Assembly (NCBI GenBank): GCA_023653785.1
Contig: JAMKCH010012727.1
Span: forward strand, 21,807-85,806
From: Ophioderma brevispina
Taxonomy: Eukaryota; Echinodermata; Ophiuroidea; Amphilepidida; Ophiodermatidae
DNA: 64,000 nucleotides
Direction of reading: 5' to 3'
Numbering within the stretch: the stretch's first letter is position 1; every line of letters begins with the position of its first letter. Below the pieces are notes generated by a model. It was not told where the DNA came from, did not search any database, and saw only the letters and a program-made list of their open reading frames with translations. The position numbers and the translations under genes are program-made. Of the stretch, positions 45,833-58,900 are shown in pieces.

Positions 45833-47982
45833 TATATGGACATCTTTTGCACGTGTGAGCTCGCGATACGAAATATTGCTTGTTATTTTCTGTTCGTCTT
45901 TTCTTGTGTACACTTTTGGTGTATTATAGTAATTTTACACAATAGTGTTTAGTCCCTCTTTTATCAGTCGTTTTTGTAATAAAAATACCATGAATTCGAA
46001 CTTTTGATACCAAAGGTATACAGAATTATTGCTTGTGATGTTCCTGTTTCCTTTTGGTACAATTATTTACGAAAAGGGATTTTAGATCATTACCCTTATT
46101 AAATCTTAGGTCTAAAGATGTTCTTCTTGGATGTTGGAGCAAAAATCGCAAGAGGTTCCATATGTACCACCCCCCATCATATTATTTACTGCAACATAAA
46201 ATTTCATTATTTTAGCTGTTTATTCCGTTTTTGATGAACAAGGCCAATATAACATAAATTTTGTATCATGTAACATATAATATGAAGGGGGGGGGACCTA
46301 TGAACTCTTTCCGCAAAATCTGCGAAATGTGCCCCAATTTTGGTCGACCGATATTAATTTTGAACTCCCAACAACCTCACATGCTAGTGGTTCATTCGCA
46401 GCTTCCCAGACATCGTCGGTCTTGTTTAGCATTATTTATGAACGCATGTGGTTCCTACAATGCGGCATGTAGTGAGTAAGTGCGGTACAGCACATTACAA
46501 TGCATAACCGGGATTGTTCAAAACACCCTCTGGGTGAAACTGAGACCTCAAAAGTAGGTGCTTGAATTCTCGCCATGTGTATTGCTATTTTATTTAGTCT
46601 TATATGATTTAGGAGTGCTCGTGGCTAAAAATGCTACTTTTACGTCACTTCCGGGTCAAAGCCAACTCCATCATCTTGAGACGGTTCCGTTTGGGGTTAT
46701 TTGTCCCTTGAAATTTACACGTTCGCGTGTCCCATACATTTAATCAAGTAATGCCATAAACGGAAGCAACGTGCAAATATTTCACTCGGGTAATAAATCG
46801 TCTATTTACAGTGAAAGAACATTGCAAAACATCTTTCACACCAAAAACAAAATAGATGCTTTCCAGGAATGTCCCCGAATACCTTAGCAGAAATTACATT
46901 TTCGTCGCTCAATTACAAATTACATGCTTGAAATGTTTGATTCATCACATATCTTGAGCAATAATACTGATGTGTCTGGAAGGTTTCTCCCCAATGCGTA
47001 TATTACATGCCACTTGGTTATCATATAGCCATCTAGTCTGGATTTTGGTTCAATGGAAAAATGCAGTCATAGTCGATACTAGATACGCGGTCCCTACAAG
47101 GAGAGGTGTGCTACTTAAAGGGACAGTAGGAACTTGCGTCTCAGTTTGTGAATTGTTTCATTTGTAAACGTTTCCGACATTTTGACATTGGAATCATACC
47201 TCATAGATTTTGACCAAGCCTAAACAGACGCAATAAGAGTAGGCATATCGATAGATACTAACCACCTTGTCAACTTTGGAAGGGACATAATTTAGAAACC
47301 ATCCTGACTTTACCTTCAGTATCTAAAAATGAGGTTTAAAGTTTCTTATTCATTCTCTAGGATAGTCATTGAACTTAATCTTCAGATGAGAGAGAGAGAG
47401 ATGAGTTTCGGTTTATTATGCCTAAATAGGCCTCCAAATAGCATGTAAATCTGCCTTAACCCAACACTATTGCAACAGAATCCATTCCAACAGAATTGTA
47501 TTGAGATAACCTTTAAAAAAACACCTATCAAAATGTCACTAAACAAAAATCACAGGATGGAACATATATTTTAAGGGGTAAGGTTTATACAGGGGTCAAA
47601 ACTGAAACAAGTACACAACGCGTCAAAAAGTATGCTAACGTGTTCGTAACATTTCCAGGATAAAAAACAAGGTATGTTGTGCCATATTCTGCAGGTGTAG
47701 TTTAATAGTTATAAGTCAAATAGGTTCAAGGTCACAATGGGTAAAGTTTTCAGATATTATCGTTCGTTATAAAAATGGTGTCCAAATTTCGTCGAATGGT
47801 ACAGAACCCGAAATATATACTGGTTGCACCATCTATAAATTTGTTGCATCAGTGGAACGCAAAATGTGGTGGGGGGCTACAGGGTCTATGGGAGGTCACT
47901 AGTCATAGCTCTGTAATTATATATAGAAAGTTCAAACAAAGAATTATTACATTTATTATCTAGTGGGACAAATTAAAAAATT
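45833..47982. other. No recognised feature
   Basis: AT-rich stretch with short open frames and no recognised motif. A (GA)n patch lies at 47391-47405. Confidence 0.35.
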
Positions 47983-48001
47983 AAAAAAAAAAAAAAAAAA
48001 A
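47983..48001. repeat. Poly-A run
   Basis: About 19 A residues after an AATTAAAAAATT stretch. It might be the tail of an unrecognised retroposed sequence to the left; nothing else supports this. Confidence 0.6.
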
Positions 48002-48779
48002 TCAGTTAAGACAGTCCGACCAAAATCGGACCATTCTATGAATTACCCCAGGATGCCTTGAACTGTTAGGAGCCTATTGTACTAAAACTATAAAGCTAAT
48101 AGGCAAACTATATACCTTTTTTTAAACCGTAGGAGTTAAGCCCATAAATGGTAACATCATTAAATCAATTCGAACATTAGAATTTGTTACCCCTGTACAC
48201 AACGGTGCCCCCTATTTCTCATGTCAATAGGTTGATTTTGGTTAGACTTTTAATATATATGTTTGACTTTTCAGAGTATATTAAACACCCACAAATTGTT
48301 TCTGTTGAAATTTGTGTGGGGGTCAAATCATACACTTATTGGACTAAAAAATAAATATACCAGAGGTCTTGGATGCGGAAAATCTTCAAAGGATGGACTC
48401 TCCGGATCTACGGTTTCATCGCTATTAATGTAAAATGAAGTATGTAAGTATTAATGTCAGGACCGAATTTCACGAGTAGAATTACGAAAAAAATGAACAG
48501 TTGCAGATGAACTTTTGTTTAGCGGTGATTGTTAGGGGCGGTCAAAAAGGCACACGGGGGTTTGGGGGACATAATGTATTTACAAGAGGGTGCATTTTTT
48601 AAGGAGAGGGGTCAAATGAAATCTTAATTTCAGTATTTTGGAAATTGGAGGAAATGAAATTTAAACAAGCGGTTCTCGAAACGGTAGTAAAAGGAGAACA
48701 GTAAACATAAAATTTAAGATCACAGGAGGATTTGTGGAAATGGTTCTCGAACACAGAGCTCCCACCATATCAGTTGCAA

Positions 48780-49245
48780 ACTTTGGATGAATCCCCAGAT
48801 GACTTGAAATCAAAATGCCTGACTACACCACCAAATCTCATGGACCATACAACCACTTGTAGTTAGTGGATCTTGGGATAACCACTTGATTTTGAAATGA
48901 TCTTCACAATTTTCGGTTATGAATGTTGACCACCCATTAATTTTCATGACAATCACATTTGTAGTGATTTGACCTGGTGACCTTGAAATTATTTTGGGGA
49001 CATATGTGGTTATCAATGTTGACTACACACAATCAATTTCAGTACCAGAAAACCATTTACAGTGGATTTGACCTCGGATGACCCCAGATGACCTGGAAAT
49101 GACCTTGACAAAATTTGGCATCATATGTTGACTGCACTACCAGTTTCCATGACCCATACAACCATGAACCCATTTATAGTGGTTTTTGGACCTTGATTAC
49201 CCCGCTGACCTTGAAAGACCATCACAACCAATTGACATGGTTTTT
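48780..49245. repeat. GACC-rich tandem array of about 115 bp units
   Basis: Four diverged units share, in order, CCCAGATGACCTGGAAATGA-like, ATGTTGACTACAC, TTTCATGACCATACAACCA-like and TAGTGGATTTGACC-like phrases. The first has CCAGATGACTTGAAATC, the third CCCAGATGACCTGGAAATGA. There is no coding potential. The type resembles the AGGTCA array at 17858 in its GACC words, but the units are not the same. Confidence 0.75.
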
Positions 49246-49380
49246 AATAAAAATAAAACCCAATTTTAACCACATTTTGGAACTTTGACCCATGCCACGT
49301 GACCCATCTTCGAACTCATCTGCCGCCTATTTAAGCGAACATCTATGTTGCAAGATGCACCCATATCGCTTAGATCAAAA

Positions 49381-49953
49381 CCTGGCACAAAAGTATCTCG
49401 GCATTTTTTCGAGCAGTATTGTGTCAAAGTCTGACCATTTTTGAAAGTTTTTTTAATTTTACAATATTAAATTATATGAAGTTTTGTCTAGCTCTTTCAT
49501 TTAATACCCTGGCATGTAACGCGTACAGAATGGGCCGAGATAGGACGCCCTAAAGACACAAACCCCCAAAAAAAACAAAAGTTTGCAGTTTTTGGATTTG
49601 TTCAATGGACATTGCAGTGTACTGGGAACCGAACACGTGTACCACAATCAAGATTGCAAGTTGGCTTTCCTCGCTCAATCAGTCGGAAAACCTCTTTGTG
49701 TAAAATCAATACACACTTATTATTGCCGTGTACCACACAGTGAACCATTGAAAAATCCAAAACTGCAACTTTTGGTTTGGGCGGTTTGTGTCTTTCGGGC
49801 GGTCTATCTCAGCCATTTGCACGCTTTTTTAACAAGCGAGGTGTTAATTGAAAGAGCAAGACCTAGCAACAAATGTTTATTTCGAAACTTTCAAAATGGT
49901 CTGACTTTGACACAATACTGATCGAAAAACATGCGAGATACTTTTTGTGCAGG
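49381..49953. mobile_element. 573-bp foldback element
   Basis: The left arm (CCTGGCACAAAAGTATCTCG, CAGTATTGTGTCAAAGTCTG, ACCATTTTTGAAAGTT, TAGGACGCCC, AAAGACACAAACC, TGCAGTTTTTGGATTTGTTC) is found again in reverse complement in the right arm, ending ATACTTTTTGTGCAGG at 49953. The arms are about 230-250 bp and the loop about 100 bp. A 112-codon open frame in the right half is an accident of the arm. No transposase and no clear target duplication. Confidence 0.85.
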
Positions 49954-50301
49954 TGTATATAAGCTTTGTTGGCAAGGTTTATTGTATTTTTAATTACCCT
50001 TTTTATTACATTATTTGAACCTTTGAACCCATTGGTGGCCTGATCGAGAACCTCGTCTTCTAACTTTACACCTCAAATCAAATATAAGGCCGGGATGTTT
50101 TTTTCTTTGAATGTAAACAATCGCCCCAAAACTCCAGCTTACCCACACGGTCCTATGGACTATATGTAGCTACATAATCGAACAACGTGGCAATTCGTTG
50201 TTAGAAAAGTGCTACATCCTCAAAACATTCCTGTAGAAGGTGACTTACCGAGTGTGGTACCGAGCATCCCTGGGCTTGTACTGCTGAAACTTTACAGATT
50301 C

Positions 50302-50380
50302 CAAGAGTGCGGCTCTCTAAGGATGCTTCGCCTTTAGAGAATGACTTCGCTTCTTTAATAAGCATCTAGAAGAGCACTCC
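50302..50380. repeat. 80-bp hairpin repeat, copy 1
   Basis: CAAGAGTGCGGCTCTCTAAG at the left and TCTAGAAGAGCACTCC at the right are inverted partners. The middle (GATGCTTCGCCTTTAGAGAA) also pairs with GCGAAGTCATTC-like sequence. In reverse complement it matches 63239-63328. Confidence 0.7.
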
Positions 50381-51065
50381 GGTATGACTTTGATCTTCAT
50401 TTCCAGTCAGGGGCATCTTTACAAATTGAGTGGTTATAAACGATTAAGAGTATATAGAATCAATCGGCAATGACATTAACCCTAAAGGCACCCCCCCCAC
50501 CCTGTATGGAACATCTTAGGTATTCCTTGAAATATTCATGAAATGATGAACTCTTGCAGCTGATGAAAATGTATTTCTCTTAAGGGACCGTTACTTATTG
50601 AGGACTAGTTTATAATTCAAGAGAAAAACTTCGCATATTCTAAGTTAAAGACGTTCGATTCTTTTACGCGTATTATGTAAATAGTTTATAACCAGGAAAT
50701 GTATATTAACTCCCTTACCACAATCCTTCCTAAGACTACCCAAAATGGAGCATATATCTGACTCTAAATATATTAATTATTATATATTTTATCTCATTTA
50801 TGTTAGGCCTCCTAATCCATCCAAAACACAGTCAAACAGAAAAAGGCTAAACACCTGGATTTTTTCCCGTGAAGAACTCTATCATCGAAATGTATGGCAT
50901 CACTATCTGTATCTCGTCTATCTCTCTGTCTCTCTGCCTCTCTGAATCTACTCTAATTAAGAAACCTGGAAATTTTGCTTCAGGCCGGATTTGACAGCGA
51001 CCTTCTGCGTACTAGTGTTCCCTAAACCACTAGAGCCCGGGATACGTGGGATAAACGACGAAACG
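50381..51065. other. No recognised feature
   Basis: AT-rich; an (AT)-rich open frame at 50745-50945 has no recognised motif. Confidence 0.35.
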
Positions 51066-51172
51066 ATAGAGCTACAAGACTTCCGTGCGGAGGAAAACGA
51101 ACGACGATAGGTTACAGGACTTACGTGCGGGGAAAACCGAATTATCGATAGGTTACAGGACTTTTACAATTA
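51066..51172. repeat. 41-bp tandem repeat, two and a half units
   Basis: GATAGAGCTACAAGACTTCC..., GATAGGTTACAGGACTTACG... and GATAGGTTACAGGACTTTTA... follow each other at 41-bp steps, with GTGCGGNGNAAAAC in the first two. Confidence 0.8.
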
Positions 51173-51218
51173 ACTTTACAATTTACACCCATTTGTAAGA
51201 ATCACGTCCTCCCAAGAT

Positions 51219-51350
51219 AATTGCAGAGGTCTCAAACATAATGTGCCAAATTAACATTTATCTGGCCTATCTTATTTTTACTGATGCATGTTCTGGGGAC
51301 ATGGCCTAATGCAAAAATAAGGCACATTGGTTTCAGACCCTCTGCATTAA
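51219..51350. repeat. 130-bp hairpin MITE
   Basis: The left arm (TAATTGCAGAGGTCTCAAAC, ATAATGTGCC, TATCTGGCC) pairs with the right arm (GGCCTAATGC, AAGGCACATTGGTTTCAGAC, CCTCTGCATTA). Confidence 0.75.
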
Positions 51351-52620
51351 CTGAGAGGGTACTCAGAAGTGAAGCAGGCGATTATTACAAATAATGTTTA
51401 TTTTAAAGCAGAAGAAAGGATTTTTTTCTATTATCTCTTTATAGAGAGGGTCTATCCTCATCCGCACATTCGTGCTATCGCGTGCCTGTTCTTCCAAAGT
51501 ATTTATCCCTGGATGGAGCACGCCCCTGACCTCTTTGTAGTCTCATCTTTGCCGCCTGATTCCTAGAGTCTATTTCACACCTCCACTAATACAAAATTGC
51601 TACGGACCATGTATACAACAATGCCATATTCTCTTTTCAGTCCCACATTCGACAAAAGGTCATCACACTTCCGTTCAAAGTTCTTTTGTAACATGGATTT
51701 GAGCTATGACAAGACTTGATGCTGGTGTATCTACTCAAATCTGACTCTTTTAAAAATGATTATTTGGAACAAATTTTGGGGGGATTGAGTCTGGTGACAT
51801 CATTGTACACGGCCATTTTCACTAAGTTTAGGGATTTTTCGTCTAGGGAGGAGAAAACTTTAAGTCCAAGAAAGCCAGCTAAAGCGCGGTCAAAAATCCA
51901 TCATATTTTCAACAAAAATATCCAAATTTTCTTGCAGGTACTGACGTGTCACATGAGAGGTCATCAGAATCTATTTTAGATTCGAGCACACTGACGGCGA
52001 ATATGATACTCGGTCAAAGGATGTGGTAAAGCTGTGCACGGTGAAAGTAGCACGATTTCATCTTGCCTCTTCACGTGGTGGCGACTTTTGTTTGGTCATT
52101 TATCATTTCACTTGGATTTTATATTTTTCATTTTTTACTATAGGCCGCCCTGTTCGTAGCAAGATGCTCCTACCTATCGAGATCATAGGTGTGAACGGGC
52201 CGGGCGACAGTTTTGTGTCTGATCCCATAGCCTTATGTGCTGTGATATCACAACCTAGCTTACCTACCACAATATTCTTAGCTTATGTGAGGTGGTGATG
52301 TTGGTCGCAGAATCACTTGGTCATTGAAAATGACGATAAAAAGTTAAAGTCGCCCAGGCAAACTTAATTTTTCGCAGCGTCGGCCATTTATGGCAATCAT
52401 GCCTTTTAATGCAAGCGGCCTATGTAAAAGACACGATGATAAAGCGAAGGCCAGATTCATTATAATGCATGACGAATCGTGCTGCTAGGTGCAAAGTAAA
52501 GGATAATACTTGACTGTATTTCAGACAATGTTATGTTAGGTAATAATAGTAATAATCAATCTTTCCGTGCTCCATCAATGGGTAGAAGCCTGGTTGTTCT
52601 GCTACTCACCTCTTTTATCG
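51351..52620. other. No recognised feature
   Basis: No gene recognised. The open frames at 51716-51979 and 52023-52298 lack family motifs. Confidence 0.35.
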
Positions 52621-53830
52621 GTTTGGTAATTTTGTGACCTCCATGTTAGATCTGACATATCTGACATATCATATCTGACACAGCCTAATCGGGATATATG
52701 CAGGTTAGGGAAGGGCGATATCTATTAATGTTATTCCTCTTCAACTACGTACACTTTAATCTAAACACCAGAAATGACGGGTCCCATTTATCGTTTGAAC
52801 AGACACAAAAGGAGACTAAAAGTCAATGATCATTCGCGCGGGAGTTCCTAATCGAGAATTCCGGAATTTGGCGTGTCCCGCCGCCAGCCTGCATCTGCAT
52901 TGTTCACAGTTCAATACGTTTTCATGTTCCTTATCACTGCAAATGTTTAACCCAATTGATATACCTCAAAGTGCATGCAAGGGTCCCAACCGTAGGCAGG
53001 GTCTAGGGGCTGGCAAATTATGGATATCAAGGTGAAGCTAGCCTGATGTTGTTCGCCAAACAAATAAAACCTAATTGCCATACCCGGGCCCATTCAATTT
53101 CTGTTCTGCTGCCAATTACATGCGATGATGTTTTCGAAAAGCTTTTCGCGGAAAACAGAAGCCTATTTTTTACTCAGCAGTCGCACCCTATTACGAATCG
53201 CTCACACGCGGCAGCCATTCAGATCAGCTCAGACCGCGGAGGTAAACCGGCAGACAGTGACCCGAATACTAAAAATAGATAAGCTAGCAATTATTCCAAC
53301 TATGGCAATCCGTTTCTAATGGTTCGTGTTGTTTCCACCAAATTTTTCCTGAATTCCCGATTAGGAACTCCCGCGTCATTGAAGTATTTACTTTACCTGG
53401 AGCTCTCACCTTTAGTCGAGTCTTCGTCCAGGCCCGTCTTAATCGGAGACGCGTAAGAGCGTATGTCTTTGAAATAAACAGCTCTGGGTCGCGCCGGGTG
53501 TTGATGCTGTTAGGATTGCATGTCCTCCCCCCCCCCACAACACCACATTAATATATGGCATGTCCATGTTGTTTATCCCCGTTTTGTGAGTAAAAAAATG
53601 TGCACGTATAGGCCTATTCAAAGCGATCATAACATAAAACGACCACCTTATCGAATCTTGATAGATTATGTATTCGATACCACCCGCTCTTCCGCGTATC
53701 GCCAATTCTAAATTCCAAACGGGATAAATTCCCAATTAGCTCCAATAACCGGAGCTAAACGGAATTCTAAACCCGAATAAGCCGTGTCAGATATGTCGGA
53801 TCTGACATGGGTCACAAACATGACCAAACC
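52621..53830. repeat. Nested inverted repeats over 1.2 kb
   Basis: An outer pair (52621-52693: GTTTGGTAATTTTGTGACC, TAGATCTGACATATCTGACA; and 53771-53830 in reverse complement: TCAGATATGTCGGATCTGAC, GGTCACAAACATGACC) encloses an inner pair (52822-52862: GCGCGGGAGTTCCTAATCG, AGAATTCC; and 53348-53381 in reverse complement). A small perfect hairpin, TTAGCTCC-AATAACC-GGAGCTAA, is at 53736-53758. The two pairs share roughly the same centre, as expected of a worn foldback or long-TIR element. No recognised protein inside. Confidence 0.6.
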
Positions 53831-53964
53831 CGTCATTTTTTGATAATCCCTCCCCTGCCTCCAACGTTCATTAGACAATCCTGATCTGCCGTTTATCTAA
53901 CACAGGGTGGCAGAGATTATATCCTCCGTGCTCACAGTCCGGGACAATGGTAAACAAAGGCAAT

Positions 53965-54074
53965 CGATTCAGTTGACCTCTTCACGCACCATTATTTTCA
54001 ACGCTTTATTTCCGTTGTCGTCTATGATCCCGGACTAATGATACCCTGCCGGACTATTATTACTTTTACACCGG
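53965..54074 (-). repeat. AGTCCGG-motif dispersed repeat, fourth site
   Basis: In reverse complement it reads CCGGTGTAAAAGTAATAATA, GTCCGGCAGGGTATCATTAG, TCCGGGATCATAGACGACAA, CGGAAATAAAG and GCGTGAAGAGGTCAACTGAA, matching 35378-35512 over its whole length. Confidence 0.7.
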
Positions 54075-54090
54075 GCTTTCATTTCTATGA

Positions 54091-55999
54091 ACTTGTTGTC
54101 CCTGAGAGCTACTGAGAGTAACTCAAGAATGAAGAAAGCTCGTACTCACATAATGATCCGCATCATCCATTGTGACGGTCATTACAGATGCTAACACGCA
54201 ACTGCAAGTCGACGATGCTTTTCACATTCAAGCATGAATCTTTGGTCAAATTAACTTGGTTTATTATGCAATTTTGCAAAGAGGCCTACCAAAATGTAAA
54301 CATGATTAAAGAGGGGTATTTTTTTTAACTGGAGTATAATCTCTGCACCCCATACGTAAGCGTATCGCGGTGTATTGTGCAGCGCTTGGGGAAACGGGGA
54401 CCTTCTGGGTTCCTTGCCCACACCTAACCTCTGATATTCCCGATCCGAATCTCAATGGGGGTGTTACCTACGGTGATATCATCACTTGATGTTCTATTTA
54501 TACTTGCTCTCCCGTCTTTTGTATTCCAAATTTCCTTTTTTGCATATTAGATACACTTTTCCTTTATAAATTATGTCCTGTAATATCGGTAAAGACTTTT
54601 GATATACCGAACCCTGGAAGCCACGTGCTATTATATACCCATTATTATTATCCTTACTTTGTTTGTATTGTTACTTACGTTCCTTTTGCTTCATTTTGCG
54701 GCAAAGTTAAAATTAATTTTAATTACAAACAAAACACTCAGAAAAAGTTAAGATGAAGCGGAGGATAGGACGTCACAGCCACCGGGTGCAAAATTTTCTC
54801 TGCTCTAAGATTTAGTTGATTAAATCTCTCTCTCCATTTTTACCTTTTTTTTGTTTCCTCCTCCCCTTAGAACATAGATTTCTGGCCATTTGATACCAAA
54901 GTGATCTATATGATTCGTTTTGACTGTTATTTTCGTTATTCTTGAGTGACTTGAGTCACGTTGTATTTCACCCAAGTCCTTATTCAGCCATAGGTGTAAA
55001 GCACGCATACAGGAGAGCCTACGTAATGCATACAGGTTACAGTTATACACACCTGAGCAAATGTAACATTGGTCCTGGCCTAATACGGTAGGATCTATTG
55101 GGATTTTCCCGATCTATTTATTCAATATTGTTTGTATACTCATTCATAGATGTACAGCATGAAGTCCATAACATGTGGTATTAAATACAGCCCTCTATGC
55201 AAAAACTTGTTTTTGCACTATCATTCATGATACATCTATAATAAACTGATCCAGTTCCGATGTTCACTCAACAGTGAAAGCATACATTGAACCTAACTCT
55301 ACATTTGGTTGGTGGTCACCAACGTGATTGTTGCAGCAGGGCATCGCGAGTCTTTGCACTTATCCAGCATGTGATTACCCATGCGGCAGGCCAACTTATT
55401 GTTAGGTAATGAACATCACGCCTAACTAATTTACAACCACTCACCACTTGTAATCATGATATTGATAATGCAACTATACTGCCCTTCTTTCAATTCCAAA
55501 CCTAGTTGATTGGCAAGATGAAATTTCAAATGACTTCCACATTTTTCACATGATGGACTGAGTCTTGGCGGGTGGGGGGGGGGGAATAAGAGCTACTCAA
55601 AAACGGTCCCATGACACTGGATGTGGAAATTTAAAAATCTAATAACATCCACCACCTCTCATTATTCCTTTAAGTGGCCAAGTTGAGTCTAACCCAGGGC
55701 CAAAAACAACACCAGAGTACCCGTGTGGTATATGTAAAATGAGTCGCTGAAGATGCTAATTCCCTCCTTTGGATTCTTGCAATTTTTGGGTGACATAGTT
55801 GCTGTGGCATATCTTCCTCAAAATTAATATCAAAACTTTGTGAAAATACAACTCTTCTCTTGGATATGTTATCAGCTGGGTGTCAAATTTTTAGCATTAC
55901 CGTGTTTGCCACCAGCCTCCTTGGGGGGGGGATTTGTCAAACCATCTCTGTGTTGTCATATTCAGAGATCCTTATTCTGATATTTTCCCCACCCATCCA
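54091..55999. other. No recognised feature
   Basis: AT-rich DNA with G runs near 55576 and 55924. No gene recognised. Part of the right end may be the 5' region of the LINE that follows. Confidence 0.35.
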
Positions 56000-58900
56000 C
56001 AACTTCTACCCCCACAAGCCAAACAGTTAAAACCGATTTCTTACCACCAAAAATCGCAAAACTGGCATAAAAAGGGGATGTTATTAACTGGCAACAGTCC
56101 TGAAGAGTTACAGCTAAGCAAGCTGCTTCAGGCAAGTTAATTAGGAGCATACACCTGACATAATCTTTGGGCTGTGAGTCAAAAATTGTACAAGCACTAT
56201 GCCCAATTACTCATTGTTTTCCCGTTTCCCGATATTCAAACCGTTTTTTTTCCGCAAATATAGGGACTCACACGGGGGAGGTGTGTTTATTGCAACAAAA
56301 GATAACTAATATCCTCTTGACCTTGCCCGATTTGGATACGATGTGAATCATAGGTGCCAGTCTTCATTTGCTGGTTCCAACCCTTGTTTATTGCAATCTA
56401 TTATGGGCCAGTGCTAGCTCAAGTATAGTACTGCTCATTGACAGCTATCAAATATCCGTCTCATGCTTTTGAGTAAAGCACAGTCTTTGTTTGTTTTGTG
56501 GGGGGGTTGCGCATCCAGTATTGTGATAGGTGGGGAGTTACAACTTAGCCGACTTGATTGGGTCCCATGGTCTACCACAAATCCCAAACAGCAATCTTGT
56601 TCTTGTTCCAAATTTTGAACTTTTTGTTAAGTCTTCCTTTGTCAAACTCCAAACAAAAATCCACGTCCAGAATCCCAACGTTCTTGATTTGGTTGTCACA
56701 CCTCATGCCCGCAACTTGTGACAATGTTGATTGAAACCTGGCAATCAGATCATACATCGGCTCTTTATTAAACATGAACCCAAACCCAAACACAAACTGC
56801 CGTACAAGGTTTAACATTTGTAAGCAATTTATTGACCAACCTGAGAACTGACACAACATGAGTTAGTAATGAGTTCTCTCAAAAACGATCCTACTAAAAA
56901 TTCTGTTGCTGAAAACTGGCAAATCATCCGCGATAAACTCCAAAGTCTCATGGCCAAATATGTTTAATCCCTCCAAGCTTAAAAATTGGCAAAAGACACT
57001 TGCTGGATAACTCCACTATCACAAGGAAAATGCGGAAGCGTGATCTTCTATACTGTCTTGCAAGAAAGTCTAAACTCATCATCCTAATGGCATAACTTCA
57101 GACAATATAGAAACAAGCCTATCTAAATAACATCAACAGCCCACTAACTACATCAAATTGAGGTGATTGGAGTAAAGCTTTGAACGGAGATACCGAAAAC
57201 ATTCTGGTCATATGTTTAAACGCATGCGAACTGAGAACCTAGGGATTCCAGCACGACGTACTCCGACCAAACTATGTACAACGGATGACGATACAAGCCC
57301 CAGGCACTAAAACAAACACTTTTGAGTCTGTTTTCAATCCTTCCACAACCATATACATACCAAACAAGGAACATCTCCGCATCCCGACATTACTCATCTG
57401 TTAATTAATATCCATCAAGAGGTGTCTTAACCAACTGAGCGCCTCAAATCCATCAAAGGCCACACGGCCCCGATTAGATGACCCCCCAGATTATCATTCT
57501 GATGCTGTTTGACTCCGCTCCTGCCCTACTTTCTTTATCAGCAATCTATCAACTACAGATAAGTACCCGGACCCGCCCAGTGGAGACAACCATTGTAACA
57601 GCTTATTTACAGAAGGTGCAAAATCAAATCCTGCTAACTATCGCCCAATTTTCCTGACCTGCCTATGCTGCAAGATGCTGGAGCATATTATTTTGAGCCA
57701 TTAGCTAACACATCTGAGGCCAATAACACCTCCTTGACTCGGAGCCCTGGCTTCAGAGAACGACTTTCAACATTACCACACAGCTTTGACTTCCACCATG
57801 CTGGGCCACACACTTGAACATCGTGGACAGACCGACATGGTCTTGTAAGATTTCTCTAAGGCGTTCGATAAGGGTTCCTTCCGGTTTCCATCAGCTCATT
57901 ATCCGCCAATTGGATTTTTCGGGATTAGAGGGTCAACACTCCGCTGGATCAACAGCTTTCTCTCTGCTCGCCAACAGGCAGTGTATGTTAATGGCAGACA
58001 CTCCACGGGGGGAATGTAACATCATGCGTACCACAGGGATCGTTTTTGGTCCCGTCCCTTTCTTAATTGTATATCACGACATTCAAGACACCATCCACTC
58101 TCAAATCCGCTTGTTTGCTGACGACAGCATCATCCTATAGAGAAATAAAAAAACCCAAGAAGATCACCCAAAATTCCCTGCAAAGACCTGCAGACCCTGG
58201 CCAAGTGGACTGGGGATTGGCTGATGGAATTCAACCATTCAACATCAAAAAATGTGCTGTCCTTTCCAATTACAACCACGCCAAGGTCGCCGAGTCTCTT
58301 CCAATACCCCATCCTTGGCCAGCAACTTGCTATTGTTGATCAGCACGATTATCTTGGCATATCCTTGCACATGTGATCTTCGCGGAACACTCATTGTCAA
58401 CACAACAATCAAAAAATCTAACAGCAGCACCTTGGGCCTCCTACCAGAACATTAACCGTCCTTGTTCAAAGACGTCAGAAGAATGGCCTATATCCCTCGT
58501 TCGTCCGCGCCGCGAATATATGCATCAGAGACTTGGACCCCACACACAACAACTTTAGTGGACAAGTTCGAGCAAGTTCAGAGAGCAGAAGCACGATTTG
58601 TGTTTGCTGATTAGCGCAGGACGACCAGTGTTTCATCATCACTCATTCAACACTTGGATGGGAGTCTCTTCATGTAAGAACGGCCTTCTGCACAAAAAGT
58701 AATGTTCTTCAAAATTCAACCAACAACTTTCCATATCCAGTTCCCAACATGTGTTGTTCCAGCTACATACAATTTCAAGAATGAGCACAACTTAAGTACA
58801 AGAATTCCCAACCACAACTACAGATCTCTACAGTTTGCCTACTACCCAAGGTCCAACGTGTTTGGAATAACCTTCCCCTTCCAGCTCAAGTGGTCACCAT

